Under the pieces are notes generated by a model. The model saw only the letters and a program-made list of their open reading frames with translations. It ran no database searches and was not told the DNA's origin. The translations under genes were made by a program, and so were the position numbers. Shown piece after piece: positions 52,643 through 61,793 of a stretch of 64,000 nt of DNA. The DNA comes from UBA1952 sp965200035 (GTDB lineage: Bacteria > Bacteroidota > Bacteroidia > Chitinophagales > Chitinophagaceae), in NCBI GenBank assembly GCA_965200035.1, contig OZ241334.1, positions 2,976,001 through 3,040,000 of the forward strand, written 5' to 3'. Each line of letters begins with the position of its first letter. Positions within the stretch are counted from its first letter, which is position 1.

Positions 52643-55411
52643 ATGACCATTCAAAAAAAGCTGGCAGCCGGAGCGGCATTGCTCCTGATTGCAGCGCAGG
52701 CGCAGGCGCAGGTAAAGCCTAAAACGCCTGCCCCCAAAGCAACAATCGTTACGAATACTTCCAGCCTCAGTGCGCCGGTAAAAATCACCAGCGTGGAAGG
52801 CATTACCGAATACCGCCTCGGCAACGGAATGCAGGTACTGATGTTCCCCGATAATTCCAAGCCCATCATCACCGTAAACGTAACCTATAAAGTAGGCAGC
52901 CGTCACGAAGGATATGGTGAAACCGGCATGGCGCACCTCTTGGAGCACATGGTGTTCAAAGGCTCGGCTAAACATACCAACATCCCTGCCGAACTCACCA
53001 GCCACGGCGCTTCGCCTAACGGCAGCACATGGTATGACCGCACCAATTATTTTGAAACATTTGCGGCAACAGATGAGAACCTGAACTGGGCGCTGGACAT
53101 GGAAAGCGACCGGATGATCAACTCATTTATTGCCGAGAAAGACCTGAAGAGCGAGTACAGCGTGGTGCGCAATGAATTTGAAATGGGGGAGAACAGCCCG
53201 AGCAGCATCCTGCAGGAGCGCATCGCCTCCACCGCATACCTATGGCACAACTATGGCAAGTCAACCATAGGCTCGAAAGAAGACATTGAAAAAGTGCCGA
53301 TCAAAAACCTGCAGGCATTCTACAAAAAGTATTACCAGCCCGACAATTCTGTTCTGATCGTAGTAGGTAAGATCGATGAACAGAAAACCCTGGCGCTGAT
53401 CAATAAATATTTTGGCACCATACCACGCCCTTCCCGGGTGCTGGATGAAACTTATACCATAGAGCCGCAGCAGGATGGCGAACGCTTTGTAGAACTGCGC
53501 CGTGCGGGCGATGTGCAGTCTGTAGCCTGCCTGTACCATATTCCTGCCGGTCCGACAGCCGATTACGCTGCGCTGGATGTGCTAAACGAAGTGCTGACCA
53601 ACGAGCCCAATGGCCGCCTATATCAAAACCTGGTAAAAAACGGGAAAGCCTCCTCCACATCGAGCTGGGCGGCAGGCCTGCACGATCCCGGTTATCTCTA
53701 CATCAGTGCAGATGTGCTGAAAGAAAAATCATTGGATGATGCGAAGAACACCATGTTTGCAACGCTCGACAGCCTGCATTCAAAGCCTGTAACTGAAGCG
53801 GAAATGGAAAAGGCGAAAACGAAGCTGATAAAAGATTATGAAACAGTCTACAGAAACAGTACGCGCGTAGGCACACTGCTTAGCGAATTCATCGGGCAGG
53901 GCGACTGGCGCACCGGATTTTTGTACCGGGATAATCTGAAAAAAGTAACAGTGGCCGATGTAAACCAGGTAGCCAGCCGCTATATCATGAACTCTAACCG
54001 TACCTATGGAGTATTCATTCCCACTGCAAATGCACAGCGCGCTACGATAGCCCCTACGCCTGATCTGGCAACATTGCTGCAGGGATATAAAGGAGAAGCT
54101 GCTCTGGCAGCCGGAGAAGCCTTTGACCCGTCAACAGAAAATATAGATAAGCGTACCGAACTGGTGAGGATGGTGACCGGCGCCAAATACGCCCTGCTGA
54201 GTAAAACTACCAGGGGCAATACGGTAGAAGCACGCATCACACTGCGCATGGGCGATGAGGCCAGCCTGATGAATAAAGCGGCTATTGCAGACGTGACAGC
54301 CGATATGCTTAAACGTGGAACGAAAGTGCACACACGGGCGCAGATCAATGAGCTGCTCGATAAGCTTTCCAGCACACTGAATGTATTTGCCAGCGGACAG
54401 ACCATCAATTTCATCGTACAATCTACCCGGCCAAACCTGCCACAAGTGCTGGATCTGATTACAGAAATATTACACGAGCCGGCTTTCCAGACAGATGAAT
54501 TCAAGACATTGATTACAGAAGACGTAGCATCGCTGGAGCAGGAGCGCAGTGAGCCGGGAACTGTTGCAAATCTGGAATATGAGCGCATCACCAATAAGTT
54601 CCCTGTCGGGCACATACTCTATCCCATGAGTACGGATGAGCACATTAGCGCGTATAAAGCGGTAACGATTGATGATGTAAAAAAGTTCCATGCAGATTAC
54701 TATAATGGCAGCAGCGCAACCGGCGCAATCGTAGGTGATTTCGATCCTGCAGAAGCAAAGCAGCGCATGAACAGAATGCTGGACAACTGGGGCGCCATCA
54801 AGAGCTACAGCCACGTTCCCAATCCATACCACGAGATCGCGGCAAAGGATCAGGACTTTAAAACACCCGATAAAAAGAACGCCAACTTTGTAGCCGGCAT
54901 GGAGATAAAGATGCGGGATGACAACAATGATCTTCCGGCATTGACTATGGGCAATTTCATCTTCGGCGGTGGCTTCCTGAATTCCCGCCTGGCTACCCGT
55001 ATCCGCCAGAAAGAGGGCATTTCGTACGGTGTAGGCTCTTATCTGCAGCCCAGCCCGCTGGATGAAAATACCATCTTTGGCTCTTACGCCATCTACAATC
55101 CGGATAATAAAGCAAAGCTGGAAGCAGCCTACAAAGATGAATTGAACAGGCTCATCAATGAGGGCATCACCGAAGATGAATTAAAGGCAGCAAAAAGCGG
55201 CATCATCCAATACCGGCAGACCAGCCGCGCCAGCGATGGCCAGCTTGCCAACAAGCTCAATCAGAATGCATTTCTGAACCGTACCATGACGTTCGATAAA
55301 AAAATGGATGACCAGCTTCAGGCACTGACCGTAGCAGAGGTAAATACCGCCATTAAAAAATACCTGAGCGCTGATAAGATCACTTTCGTAAAGGCAGGAG
55401 ACTTCAAATAG
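52643..55411 (+). CDS. M16 family zinc peptidase (pitrilysin type)
   Basis: A 922-residue exported protease with a signal peptide (residues 1-23, ending AQAQAQ) and two M16 halves. The first carries the inverted zinc motif His98-x-x-Glu101-His102 in MAHLLEHMVFKGS, followed by NEFEMGENSP with the third ligand. The second half, from about residue 480, lacks that motif, as is normal for the non-catalytic half, and has the RQKEGISYGVGSY pattern. It is likely periplasmic or outer-membrane associated. Start ATG 52643 (MTIQKKLAAGAALLL). Confidence 0.92.
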   Translation: MTIQKKLAAGAALLLIAAQAQAQVKPKTPAPKATIVTNTSSLSAPVKITSVEGITEYRLGNGMQVLMFPDNSKPIITVNVTYKVGSRHEGYGETGMAHLLEHMVFKGSAKHTNIPAELTSHGASPNGSTWYDRTNYFETFAATDENLNWALDMESDRMINSFIAEKDLKSEYSVVRNEFEMGENSPSSILQERIASTAYLWHNYGKSTIGSKEDIEKVPIKNLQAFYKKYYQPDNSVLIVVGKIDEQKTLALINKYFGTIPRPSRVLDETYTIEPQQDGERFVELRRAGDVQSVACLYHIPAGPTADYAALDVLNEVLTNEPNGRLYQNLVKNGKASSTSSWAAGLHDPGYLYISADVLKEKSLDDAKNTMFATLDSLHSKPVTEAEMEKAKTKLIKDYETVYRNSTRVGTLLSEFIGQGDWRTGFLYRDNLKKVTVADVNQVASRYIMNSNRTYGVFIPTANAQRATIAPTPDLATLLQGYKGEAALAAGEAFDPSTENIDKRTELVRMVTGAKYALLSKTTRGNTVEARITLRMGDEASLMNKAAIADVTADMLKRGTKVHTRAQINELLDKLSSTLNVFASGQTINFIVQSTRPNLPQVLDLITEILHEPAFQTDEFKTLITEDVASLEQERSEPGTVANLEYERITNKFPVGHILYPMSTDEHISAYKAVTIDDVKKFHADYYNGSSATGAIVGDFDPAEAKQRMNRMLDNWGAIKSYSHVPNPYHEIAAKDQDFKTPDKKNANFVAGMEIKMRDDNNDLPALTMGNFIFGGGFLNSRLATRIRQKEGISYGVGSYLQPSPLDENTIFGSYAIYNPDNKAKLEAAYKDELNRLINEGITEDELKAAKSGIIQYRQTSRASDGQLANKLNQNAFLNRTMTFDKKMDDQLQALTVAEVNTAIKKYLSADKITFVKAGDFK

Positions 55412-55430
55412 ATCAGGACTTTTAAAAATC

Positions 55431-55465
55431 AAAAAAGCCATTCCTTTCAGGAGTGGCTTTTTTTA
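55431..55465 (+). terminator. Terminator after the M16 peptidase
   Basis: Stem AAAAAGCCATTCC / GGAGTGGCTTTTT (one mismatch) with loop TTTCA and a long T-run. It may also end the convergent AsmA-like transcript. Confidence 0.8.
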
Positions 55466-55495
55466 ATCAGAGCATCATAGGAAAATGCAACCTTA

Positions 55496-58000
55496 CTAGA
55501 ATCCGAGAAGATTCTTTCTCTTTTTCTTTACCGGCTTGCCATCGGCATCCGCTTCCTTATCGTCAGGCACGGCCTTGCCCACCAGCTTGATCTTCATCTT
55601 GCCGTCATCGCCATCCGATACGTTCAGGTGCACCACCAGGCCCTTCATGCGCTTTTGCAGCTTTACGCTATCATCCAGAATCAGCTCATCATTTTTAGGA
55701 TTGCGCAGCGGCACATCTACAAAAATATTCGTGCCCTTGCCGAATGAATACGTGCCCTCAATATTCGCATTGATTGCATCAGAGGAAAGGTTCAGCGGAT
55801 TGATCTTGATCTTATCGCCATTGATATCCAGCCTGTCTTTGAGGCTGAGGATTCTGATATTGGAGAGGTTGCGGCGGCGGAATACATATTTGCCAACATT
55901 CTTCAGCGGCTCAAACTCCATCAGCGCGCCATTCTGCAGATCAAATGTCACCGTACCATTCATGGATGCCGGCACCATCGCGCCCTTATCGGTTACCGCA
56001 CCAGTCACATTAGCCTGTACAAACAGATCGCCCTGCACATTCTTTTCCGTAACCGCAGTCTGCCCGAAATTGCCGAATGCAGCGAAGAATTCATTCACCC
56101 GAACCCGGTCAACATTGGCATTCAGCGCAAAATGATTTACCGGACCATTCTGATTAATCGTTCCCTTTAGTGAAATTTTCCCACCTGCATGATTCACGCT
56201 TACATTCTCCAGATCAATGCCGGACTGGCTTAGATTGACTGCCGCCTGAATATTGCTGGCTGTAAACTTCTGATAGATGATCCGCCCGATCTGCATCCGC
56301 AGGTGAGCGCTGCTGCGGTCAAGCACCTGATCCAGTTGCGAAGAAAAGCGATTGATGCTGCGCGACTGAGATGGTTTGGCGGTACTGGCCGTGCTGGTAG
56401 TTTTACTTCTCGCTTCGAGGAAATTGCGGTACTGATTCAGGTTAATCTGCGGACTGCGTATCTGCCAGTCGAGCAATATTTTATCAGGCGCTGTATAGTA
56501 GAGGTTGAGCAGATTGCGCATGCTTCCTTCCATCGTAATGTTATTGCCGCCATTCTGCAAATGCACATTGCGCACAAAAAGATCGCTGCCACGGAAGTCA
56601 AGATCAACAGCGGTATTGGTGAAAGTAAGATTGCGCGGCACGTAAACTACAGAAGCATCTTTGATGCTGACACCGCCGATAATGTATGGCTGAGTGCTGT
56701 CATTATTCTTGATGCCTCCTTTAAATAAAAGGTCAAGGTGCGCCGTGCCTTTATCCAACCGGAAAGAATTGTTATCGAGAATCGGATTGAGCTTCTGCAC
56801 CTCGAAATCAGACTTGAAATGTCCTTCGAGCACCGGGCTGATCAGGTTGGAGATGCGCACACTATCCGCATTGAAATCAATATTTTCCCAGCTTCCTTTA
56901 AAGGCATTGACCGCAATCACGGAATTTTCATCACAGATCTTCATCGCAGGGTTCACATGATTGTAAAAATAGCCGGTAAAGCTGCAATCACGGATCATCG
57001 TGCCCTGTCCTTCAAGCACATTATTCTTCACCTGCCAGCGAGCGTATACCTGCGGCTGATCACGTTTTCTGCCAGAGCCTTTGATCGTTACCTGCACCGA
57101 CACCGGCTTTTGCAGATTCACCATCGCCAGCTTCCCGGAAATATGGGTGGAAAGCATCGAGCGACCATCATTATACCCGATCTTATCCGCACTGATTTCT
57201 ATCTTAAAAGTAACCGGATCATTAGCCATTGATACGGTAGCGCCGATGTTTACATCATTATCTTCTACGTTTATTTCCTTGACTGGAATGTCCAGCACCT
57301 TGCTGCGCTTATTGTAATTGAGATCAAGGTCTGCCGTTACATGCTTATCCTTCAGAAATGGCCCGTTCGGGTTGTAGAAATCAAGTGAGCGTACCAGCAT
57401 CTTCACATATACAGAAGCGTTCCAGCCGGTATCCACATAATTGAACTTACCTTCCAGCCGGTCTATCTCAAAGCTGAAGAGTTTTTTCTGCGTCTTGTTT
57501 TCATACACAAAGCGCACATTGTCGAAGAAGAAATGAGTGAGCCGGGGCTGTGGCTTCTTACCCGATGAATCGCGTACTTCCTTCCTTACAAACAGATTGC
57601 TGTTGCTGTAGCCGAGGCTGTCAGTAAACAGATATACATTGCCATCCTGAATGCGCACATCGCGTATTTTCGGGCTGCCTTTAAGAATGGAAAATGCATT
57701 CACCGTAATGCTCAGCTCCTTCGCCTCCAGCAGATTGTGATGATGGATCGCATAAGCCGTATCGCGCAGCAATACATTGTTCAGCGAGACGGATATGGCC
57801 GGAAAGCCGCGCACCAGCGTAGGTTCCATGCTCTCTACCGTCAGCGTGCCATTGATATTCTCATTGAGCTGTCTGGTAATCGAGGCAAGCAGCTCCTTTT
57901 TATGCGTATTGACATAAATAGAAACGCCCAGCCATAAAAGCAGGATCAGTGCAAAAATGCCGCCAAGAATGCGCAGGGTAATCTTTAACCATCGGGCCAT
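55496..58000 (-). CDS. AsmA-like envelope protein
   Basis: An 834-residue protein with one N-terminal membrane helix (ILGGIFALILLLWLGVSIYV, about residues 10-30) and a long periplasmic part built of repeated beta units. SLNNVLLRDTAYAI, KGSPKIRDVRIQDGNVYLF, and the C-terminal NGALMEFEPLKNVGKYVF match the AsmA/TamB-related family, bridge-like proteins linked to lipid transport between membranes. The extreme C-terminus is Lys-rich (KKKRKNLLGF). The ABC-F gene lies upstream on the same strand. Confidence 0.85.
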   Translation of the reverse strand: MARWLKITLRILGGIFALILLLWLGVSIYVNTHKKELLASITRQLNENINGTLTVESMEPTLVRGFPAISVSLNNVLLRDTAYAIHHHNLLEAKELSITVNAFSILKGSPKIRDVRIQDGNVYLFTDSLGYSNSNLFVRKEVRDSSGKKPQPRLTHFFFDNVRFVYENKTQKKLFSFEIDRLEGKFNYVDTGWNASVYVKMLVRSLDFYNPNGPFLKDKHVTADLDLNYNKRSKVLDIPVKEINVEDNDVNIGATVSMANDPVTFKIEISADKIGYNDGRSMLSTHISGKLAMVNLQKPVSVQVTIKGSGRKRDQPQVYARWQVKNNVLEGQGTMIRDCSFTGYFYNHVNPAMKICDENSVIAVNAFKGSWENIDFNADSVRISNLISPVLEGHFKSDFEVQKLNPILDNNSFRLDKGTAHLDLLFKGGIKNNDSTQPYIIGGVSIKDASVVYVPRNLTFTNTAVDLDFRGSDLFVRNVHLQNGGNNITMEGSMRNLLNLYYTAPDKILLDWQIRSPQINLNQYRNFLEARSKTTSTASTAKPSQSRSINRFSSQLDQVLDRSSAHLRMQIGRIIYQKFTASNIQAAVNLSQSGIDLENVSVNHAGGKISLKGTINQNGPVNHFALNANVDRVRVNEFFAAFGNFGQTAVTEKNVQGDLFVQANVTGAVTDKGAMVPASMNGTVTFDLQNGALMEFEPLKNVGKYVFRRRNLSNIRILSLKDRLDINGDKIKINPLNLSSDAINANIEGTYSFGKGTNIFVDVPLRNPKNDELILDDSVKLQKRMKGLVVHLNVSDGDDGKMKIKLVGKAVPDDKEADADGKPVKKKRKNLLGF

Positions 58001-58110
58001 GTGTGGAATTGGTTGAAGGCCGGCGATCAGCCTAGCAAAAAATATTGCTGACTGACTATTCAGACCTTATTAACCTATTCCTTTTAAAACTATGCCATAG
58101 CAGATAATAA

Positions 58111-60003
58111 TCAGACCTCGCTCAGCTCCAGCCAGCGCATTTCCTTTTCCTCCAGCAGTTGCGTCAGCTCAATCATTCTTTGGCTGATCTCCTGCAGCTT
58201 TTCATACGGCAGGGCAGGGTCGCCCATCTGAGCCGCAATCTCCTCTTTTTCTTTTTCGAGCAGGGGCAGCTCCTTTTCTATCTGCTCGAATTCGCGCTGC
58301 TCTTTATAGGAAAGCTTTTTCTTATTGGTAGCCTTAAGCTCAGTATCCACAGGCACTTCAGCCACAGGAGCATTATTGGCCGGCTGTTCGGGCGATGTTC
58401 CTTTGCGCTCTTCTTCCCGCGTAACCATACGGTAATCAGAATAATTCCCCGGAAAATCCCGCACCCTGCCATCGCCTTCAAAAACGAAGAGGTGATCTAC
58501 CAGACGGTCCATGAAATAACGGTCGTGGCTCACAATCAGCAGGCAGCCGGAATATTCACTCAGGAAATTTTCAAGCACCCCGAGCGTAGCCAGGTCCAGA
58601 TCATTGGTAGGCTCATCCAGAATGAGGAAGTTGGGATTGCGGAAGAGAATCGTAAGCAGTTGCAGGCGCTTCTTCTCGCCCCCGCTCAGCGCGCTCAGAT
58701 AAGTGTATTGCTGCTCAGGCGGAAAGAGGAACAGCTCCAGAAATTTGGCCGCGCTCAGCGAGCTGCCATCTGCCAGCGGAAAATTCTCTGCAATATTCTT
58801 CACATATTCGATCACCCGCACGTCCTCTTTGATCTCAAGCCCCGTCTGGGAGAAATTGCCGAATACGATCGTATCGCCGATATTGATCTTACCGCTATCA
58901 GCCTGCTCACTTCCCAGAAGCAGTTGCAGAAAAGTGCTTTTCCCGGCGCCGTTCTTACCGATAATGCCTGTGCGCTCACCCTTCTTAAAAGTATAGTCAA
59001 AGCCCTTCAGAATCACCTTATCGCCATAGCTTTTATACACTTTCTTCAGCTCCGCCACCTTGCCGCCGAGGCGCGTCATCTTCATCTGCAGCGCTACTTT
59101 ATTATCCACCATCTTCTGCTTGGCGCGCGTCTCTATATCGTAAAAATTCTGTTCGCGGCTGCGGCTCTTTGTCGTGCGCGCTTTCGGCTGCTTGCGCATC
59201 CATTCCAGCTCCTTGCGGTATTCATTCTTAGCCTTGTCAATGCTCGCGCTCTGACTTTCTATCCGGGCTGCTTTTTTATCCAGGTAGTTTTCGTAATCGC
59301 CCTTGTAGGTGTAAAGCGTGCTGCCGTCAAGCTCCCATATTTCTTCGCACACCGCATCCAGAAAATAACGATCGTGGGTCACCATCAGCAGCGTTACCTT
59401 TTCCTGATTCAGGTAATGCTCCAGCCATTCCACCATCTCCACATCCAGGTGGTTAGTAGGCTCATCCATAATCAGCAGTACATGCTTATGCTCAAAGCCA
59501 ATATCGATCAGCGTTTGCGCCAGCGCCACCCGCTTGCGCTGTCCGCCCGATAAAGTCTTTACCAGTTGATCCAGGTGATGAATATTGAGCTTGCCCAGTA
59601 TCTGCTTCACCTTCGCCTCAAAATCCCAGGCGCCCAGCTCATCCATTCGTACAATAGCCTCTCCGAGCGCCGTAGCGTCGCCTGCCTCGCTGGCCAGCTC
59701 ATACTGCTTGATCGCCATGATCATCGGGTGCTCGTAATGGAAAATATTGTCCAGCACACTTCGGTCTTCGCGAAACTTTGGCTCCTGCTCAAACAAGGCA
59801 ACAGTTACATCTTTATTGATCCATACCTTGCCATCATCCGGCGTTTCCCTGCCCGACAGGATTTTCAGGAGAGTCGATTTGCCACTGCCATTCTTGGCCA
59901 CAAGGGCAATCTTATCGCCTTCAGAAAGATGAAAGGAAATATCCTCAAAAAGCGGTTTTATACCGAAAGACTTACTGATACTCTCTGCTGAAACGTAATG
60001 CAT
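58111..60003 (-). CDS. ABC-F family ATPase
   Basis: A 630-residue protein with two ABC domains and no membrane part. First domain: Walker A VAKNGSGKSTLLK, signature LSGGQRKRVALAQ, Walker B LLIMDEPTNHLD. Second: GKNGAGKSTFLQ, LSGGEKKRLQLL, LILDEPTNDLD. The charged C-terminal helix hairpin (LLEKEKEEIAAQM) fits the Uup/EttA group that acts on ribosomes during stalled or difficult translation; the exact subgroup is not decided. A TACCTTTG promoter box lies only 7 bases before the ATG. Confidence 0.93.
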   Translation of the reverse strand: MHYVSAESISKSFGIKPLFEDISFHLSEGDKIALVAKNGSGKSTLLKILSGRETPDDGKVWINKDVTVALFEQEPKFREDRSVLDNIFHYEHPMIMAIKQYELASEAGDATALGEAIVRMDELGAWDFEAKVKQILGKLNIHHLDQLVKTLSGGQRKRVALAQTLIDIGFEHKHVLLIMDEPTNHLDVEMVEWLEHYLNQEKVTLLMVTHDRYFLDAVCEEIWELDGSTLYTYKGDYENYLDKKAARIESQSASIDKAKNEYRKELEWMRKQPKARTTKSRSREQNFYDIETRAKQKMVDNKVALQMKMTRLGGKVAELKKVYKSYGDKVILKGFDYTFKKGERTGIIGKNGAGKSTFLQLLLGSEQADSGKINIGDTIVFGNFSQTGLEIKEDVRVIEYVKNIAENFPLADGSSLSAAKFLELFLFPPEQQYTYLSALSGGEKKRLQLLTILFRNPNFLILDEPTNDLDLATLGVLENFLSEYSGCLLIVSHDRYFMDRLVDHLFVFEGDGRVRDFPGNYSDYRMVTREEERKGTSPEQPANNAPVAEVPVDTELKATNKKKLSYKEQREFEQIEKELPLLEKEKEEIAAQMGDPALPYEKLQEISQRMIELTQLLEEKEMRWLELSEV

Positions 60004-60010
60004 CTGGCTG

Positions 60011-60018
60011 CAAAGGTA
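60011..60018 (-). promoter_or_regulatory. Bacteroidota -7 promoter element TACCTTTG
   Basis: An exact match on the minus strand followed by CAGC, ending 7 bases before the ABC-F ATG at 60003. As for menG, the mRNA would be nearly leaderless. Confidence 0.5.
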
Positions 60019-60150
60019 ATCCGAAGAGAAAAGGGAAATGCTGAGTAATATCTCAATTTGAATATTTAGCCTGGTATTCTTCTATTTCAAGCCGCTATTT
60101 ATCCGCCCGTGATCCCGGTTTTTCCACCTTTCATCCCATATTCACTCAGC

Positions 60151-60275
60151 CGTCATCCCGGCGCGAAACGCAGCTTTTCGCGAAGCGAAGACCCGGGATC
60201 TCATAGCGATCAAAGACACATCACAGGCTAAAGCGAGATCCCGGGTCTTCGCTATCGCTACGCTCCGGGATGACG
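60151..60275 (+). repeat. Compound inverted repeat in a 375-base intergenic region
   Basis: The arms are CGTCATCCCGG..GAAGACCCGGGATCTC (60151-60203) and GAGATCCCGGGTCTTCGC..CCGGGATGACG (60233-60275), with a nested hairpin (GCGCGAA..TTCGCG) in the left arm. The gap from 60004 to 60378 holds no gene; apart from this repeat and a terminator, I see nothing else in it. Confidence 0.75.
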
Positions 60276-60325
60276 AAATAGTATGAGCTTATGGTAAATC
60301 AATGTCCGCCATAATCCAAAAACAC

Positions 60326-60352
60326 CAAAGCCTGCGCAATGCACAGGCTTTG
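60326..60352 (-). terminator. Terminator after the small exported protein gene
   Basis: Stem CAAAGCCTG / CAGGCTTTG with a 9-base loop; on the minus strand it is followed by GTGTTTTTGG. Confidence 0.7.
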
Positions 60353-60378
60353 TAATAGAAGATTTTTCTATAAAAATG

Positions 60379-60738
60379 TTACTTCGCGTGGCTGTTCTTT
60401 GCATTCAGCGTAGCCATCTGCTCCGGTGTGAGAATCTGCTGGTACTGCGCCTTGCGGTATGCGGAGATCGACTGCGCATCGCTCTTTCCGCTGGCGCGCC
60501 CGGCATCTTTCCGGTTAATGCATTCCGTATTCACCGCCAGCACTTTCTGATACTGTGCATCGTTCAGGCCCAGCTCTTTTTTAAGCTGATCGGTATAAGG
60601 CTTTGCGCGCTCCCCGGCAGGCATTTTTTGCCGGGCCGGTACAGCAATTGCAGCTTTGTTCGCAGTAGTCTGCGCCTGTGCGCCGGAAGTAAGCGCTGTA
60701 GCAATACAGAGGAAAAGCGCAAGGAATATCCTTTTCAT
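60379..60738 (-). CDS. Small exported protein
   Basis: A 119-residue protein with a signal peptide (MKRIFLALFLCIATALTSGAQAQ). The mature part is helical: LKKELGLNDAQYQKVLAVN and YRKAQYQQILTPEQMATL. The LTPEQ ending and paired helices recall Spy/CpxP-like periplasmic proteins, but the match is weak. No paralogue or partner is adjacent. It ends in a terminator and appears to be a single-gene unit. Confidence 0.65.
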   Translation of the reverse strand: MKRIFLALFLCIATALTSGAQAQTTANKAAIAVPARQKMPAGERAKPYTDQLKKELGLNDAQYQKVLAVNTECINRKDAGRASGKSDAQSISAYRKAQYQQILTPEQMATLNAKNSHAK

Positions 60739-60808
60739 GGGAAGATGATTTTTCTGGTGAAAGATGAAGTTAATTATTGTTTATTCATTTTCCGCCGGAA
60801 AGCCGCAG

Positions 60809-61483
60809 CTACTTTACAGAATAACGTACCAGCCTGCGCTCAGTATAATTAGGTAATGCACTATAAAAAGGCAGCGTTTCCGTAACCATGCCAACGCCTG
60901 AAGCATACCGGAAATGCTGCTTTCTGGGCGCTGAGGAAGGTTGCTGACCTTTGTAGGGAATGAAGCTGATAATCTTATCCAGCGAGATCGTGGTAAAAGT
61001 GCCGGCAGGAACCGTAATTATCTTGCCCGGATCGGCCATGCGATCCTGAAATACCACCAGCGAATCATTGCTGATAGGCCCGGCCTCAATCGACTTCGTT
61101 TGGAAAATGGTGCTGAAATCTGAGATCGCCAATACCACATTGCCATATGCATCCACTTCATAGTTCAGCGAATCGCGGAGGAAGGTGGCTTCATACATGC
61201 TGTTGCCGGCTTCAACCGGCTTCATCAGCTTATGATACGTGTATTGGCGGATCATCGTGTCTTTCTCCACATACACGCTGTCATACAGGCTGATGCCGTT
61301 TCCCAATTGATTGCCCGGGCTGCCATTCCCCTGGTCATCCACTTGATAGCTTTGATAGATCCAGTAATTGCCGGGCTTGTAACGGGTGTAATCACTTACG
61401 CTGCCCTGATTATTTTCATCCTTTTTACAGGCAGCGAAGAGTAAGCAGCAGATAGCTGCCCTAAAAATTCCATGACGGTTCAT
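60809..61483 (-). CDS. Lipoprotein of unknown function
   Basis: A 224-residue lipoprotein (lipobox Cys19 in LLFAACKK). The mature part is beta-rich with an early YTRYKPGNYWIYQSYQVDDQG, seen in many uncharacterised Bacteroidota lipoproteins. No catalytic motif is visible. It is encoded on the same strand as the HmuY-like gene, 310 bases downstream of it. That gap (61484-61793) holds a 21-base direct repeat and a terminator, no gene. Confidence 0.65.
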   Translation of the reverse strand: MNRHGIFRAAICCLLFAACKKDENNQGSVSDYTRYKPGNYWIYQSYQVDDQGNGSPGNQLGNGISLYDSVYVEKDTMIRQYTYHKLMKPVEAGNSMYEATFLRDSLNYEVDAYGNVVLAISDFSTIFQTKSIEAGPISNDSLVVFQDRMADPGKIITVPAGTFTTISLDKIISFIPYKGQQPSSAPRKQHFRYASGVGMVTETLPFYSALPNYTERRLVRYSVK

Positions 61484-61661
61484 TGATAGGAAAAAGTTGG
61501 TTTAGCTACTGAAACGGGGATATACACCGGGTATTACGTTCCGGAAGAATAAATTTTATTGTGTGCCGCATAGAAAAAACAGGAAAATATTTCCGGCGCC
61601 GGCTGCCGGCACGTTCCCTTTCAGGGAGAAAGGAGACTTACAAAATCCGTACAGGCACATC

Positions 61662-61703
61662 AAACCGGCATCCGGGTTCTCCAAACCGGTATCCGGTCTG
61701 TCC
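61662..61703 (+). repeat. Two-copy 21-base direct repeat
   Basis: AAACCGGCATCCGGG... and AAACCGGTATCCGGT... follow each other and match at about 17 of 21 positions. A partial third unit may begin at 61704. It lies in the otherwise geneless gap 61484-61793. Confidence 0.55.
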
Positions 61704-61744
61704 GAACGGTCATCTATCAATTTTAAACTGAAGATCAGCAGCAG

Positions 61745-61772
61745 CAAAAAAAGCCGCTCTTGCAGCGGCTCT
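61745..61772 (-). terminator. Terminator after the HmuY-like gene
   Basis: Stem AGCCGCT / AGCGGCT with loop CTTGC; on the minus strand it is followed by TTTTTTTGCTG. Confidence 0.75.
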
Positions 61773-61793
61773 TTGTCTTTTATCAAAAAATAC

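Noticed and set aside
58159..59553. A 464-codon open frame on the plus strand opposite the ABC-F gene
   Set aside because: It lies wholly within a well-supported ABC-F gene, its product is rich in H, L, Q and R with no recognisable domain, and it is what antisense reading of such a gene gives.
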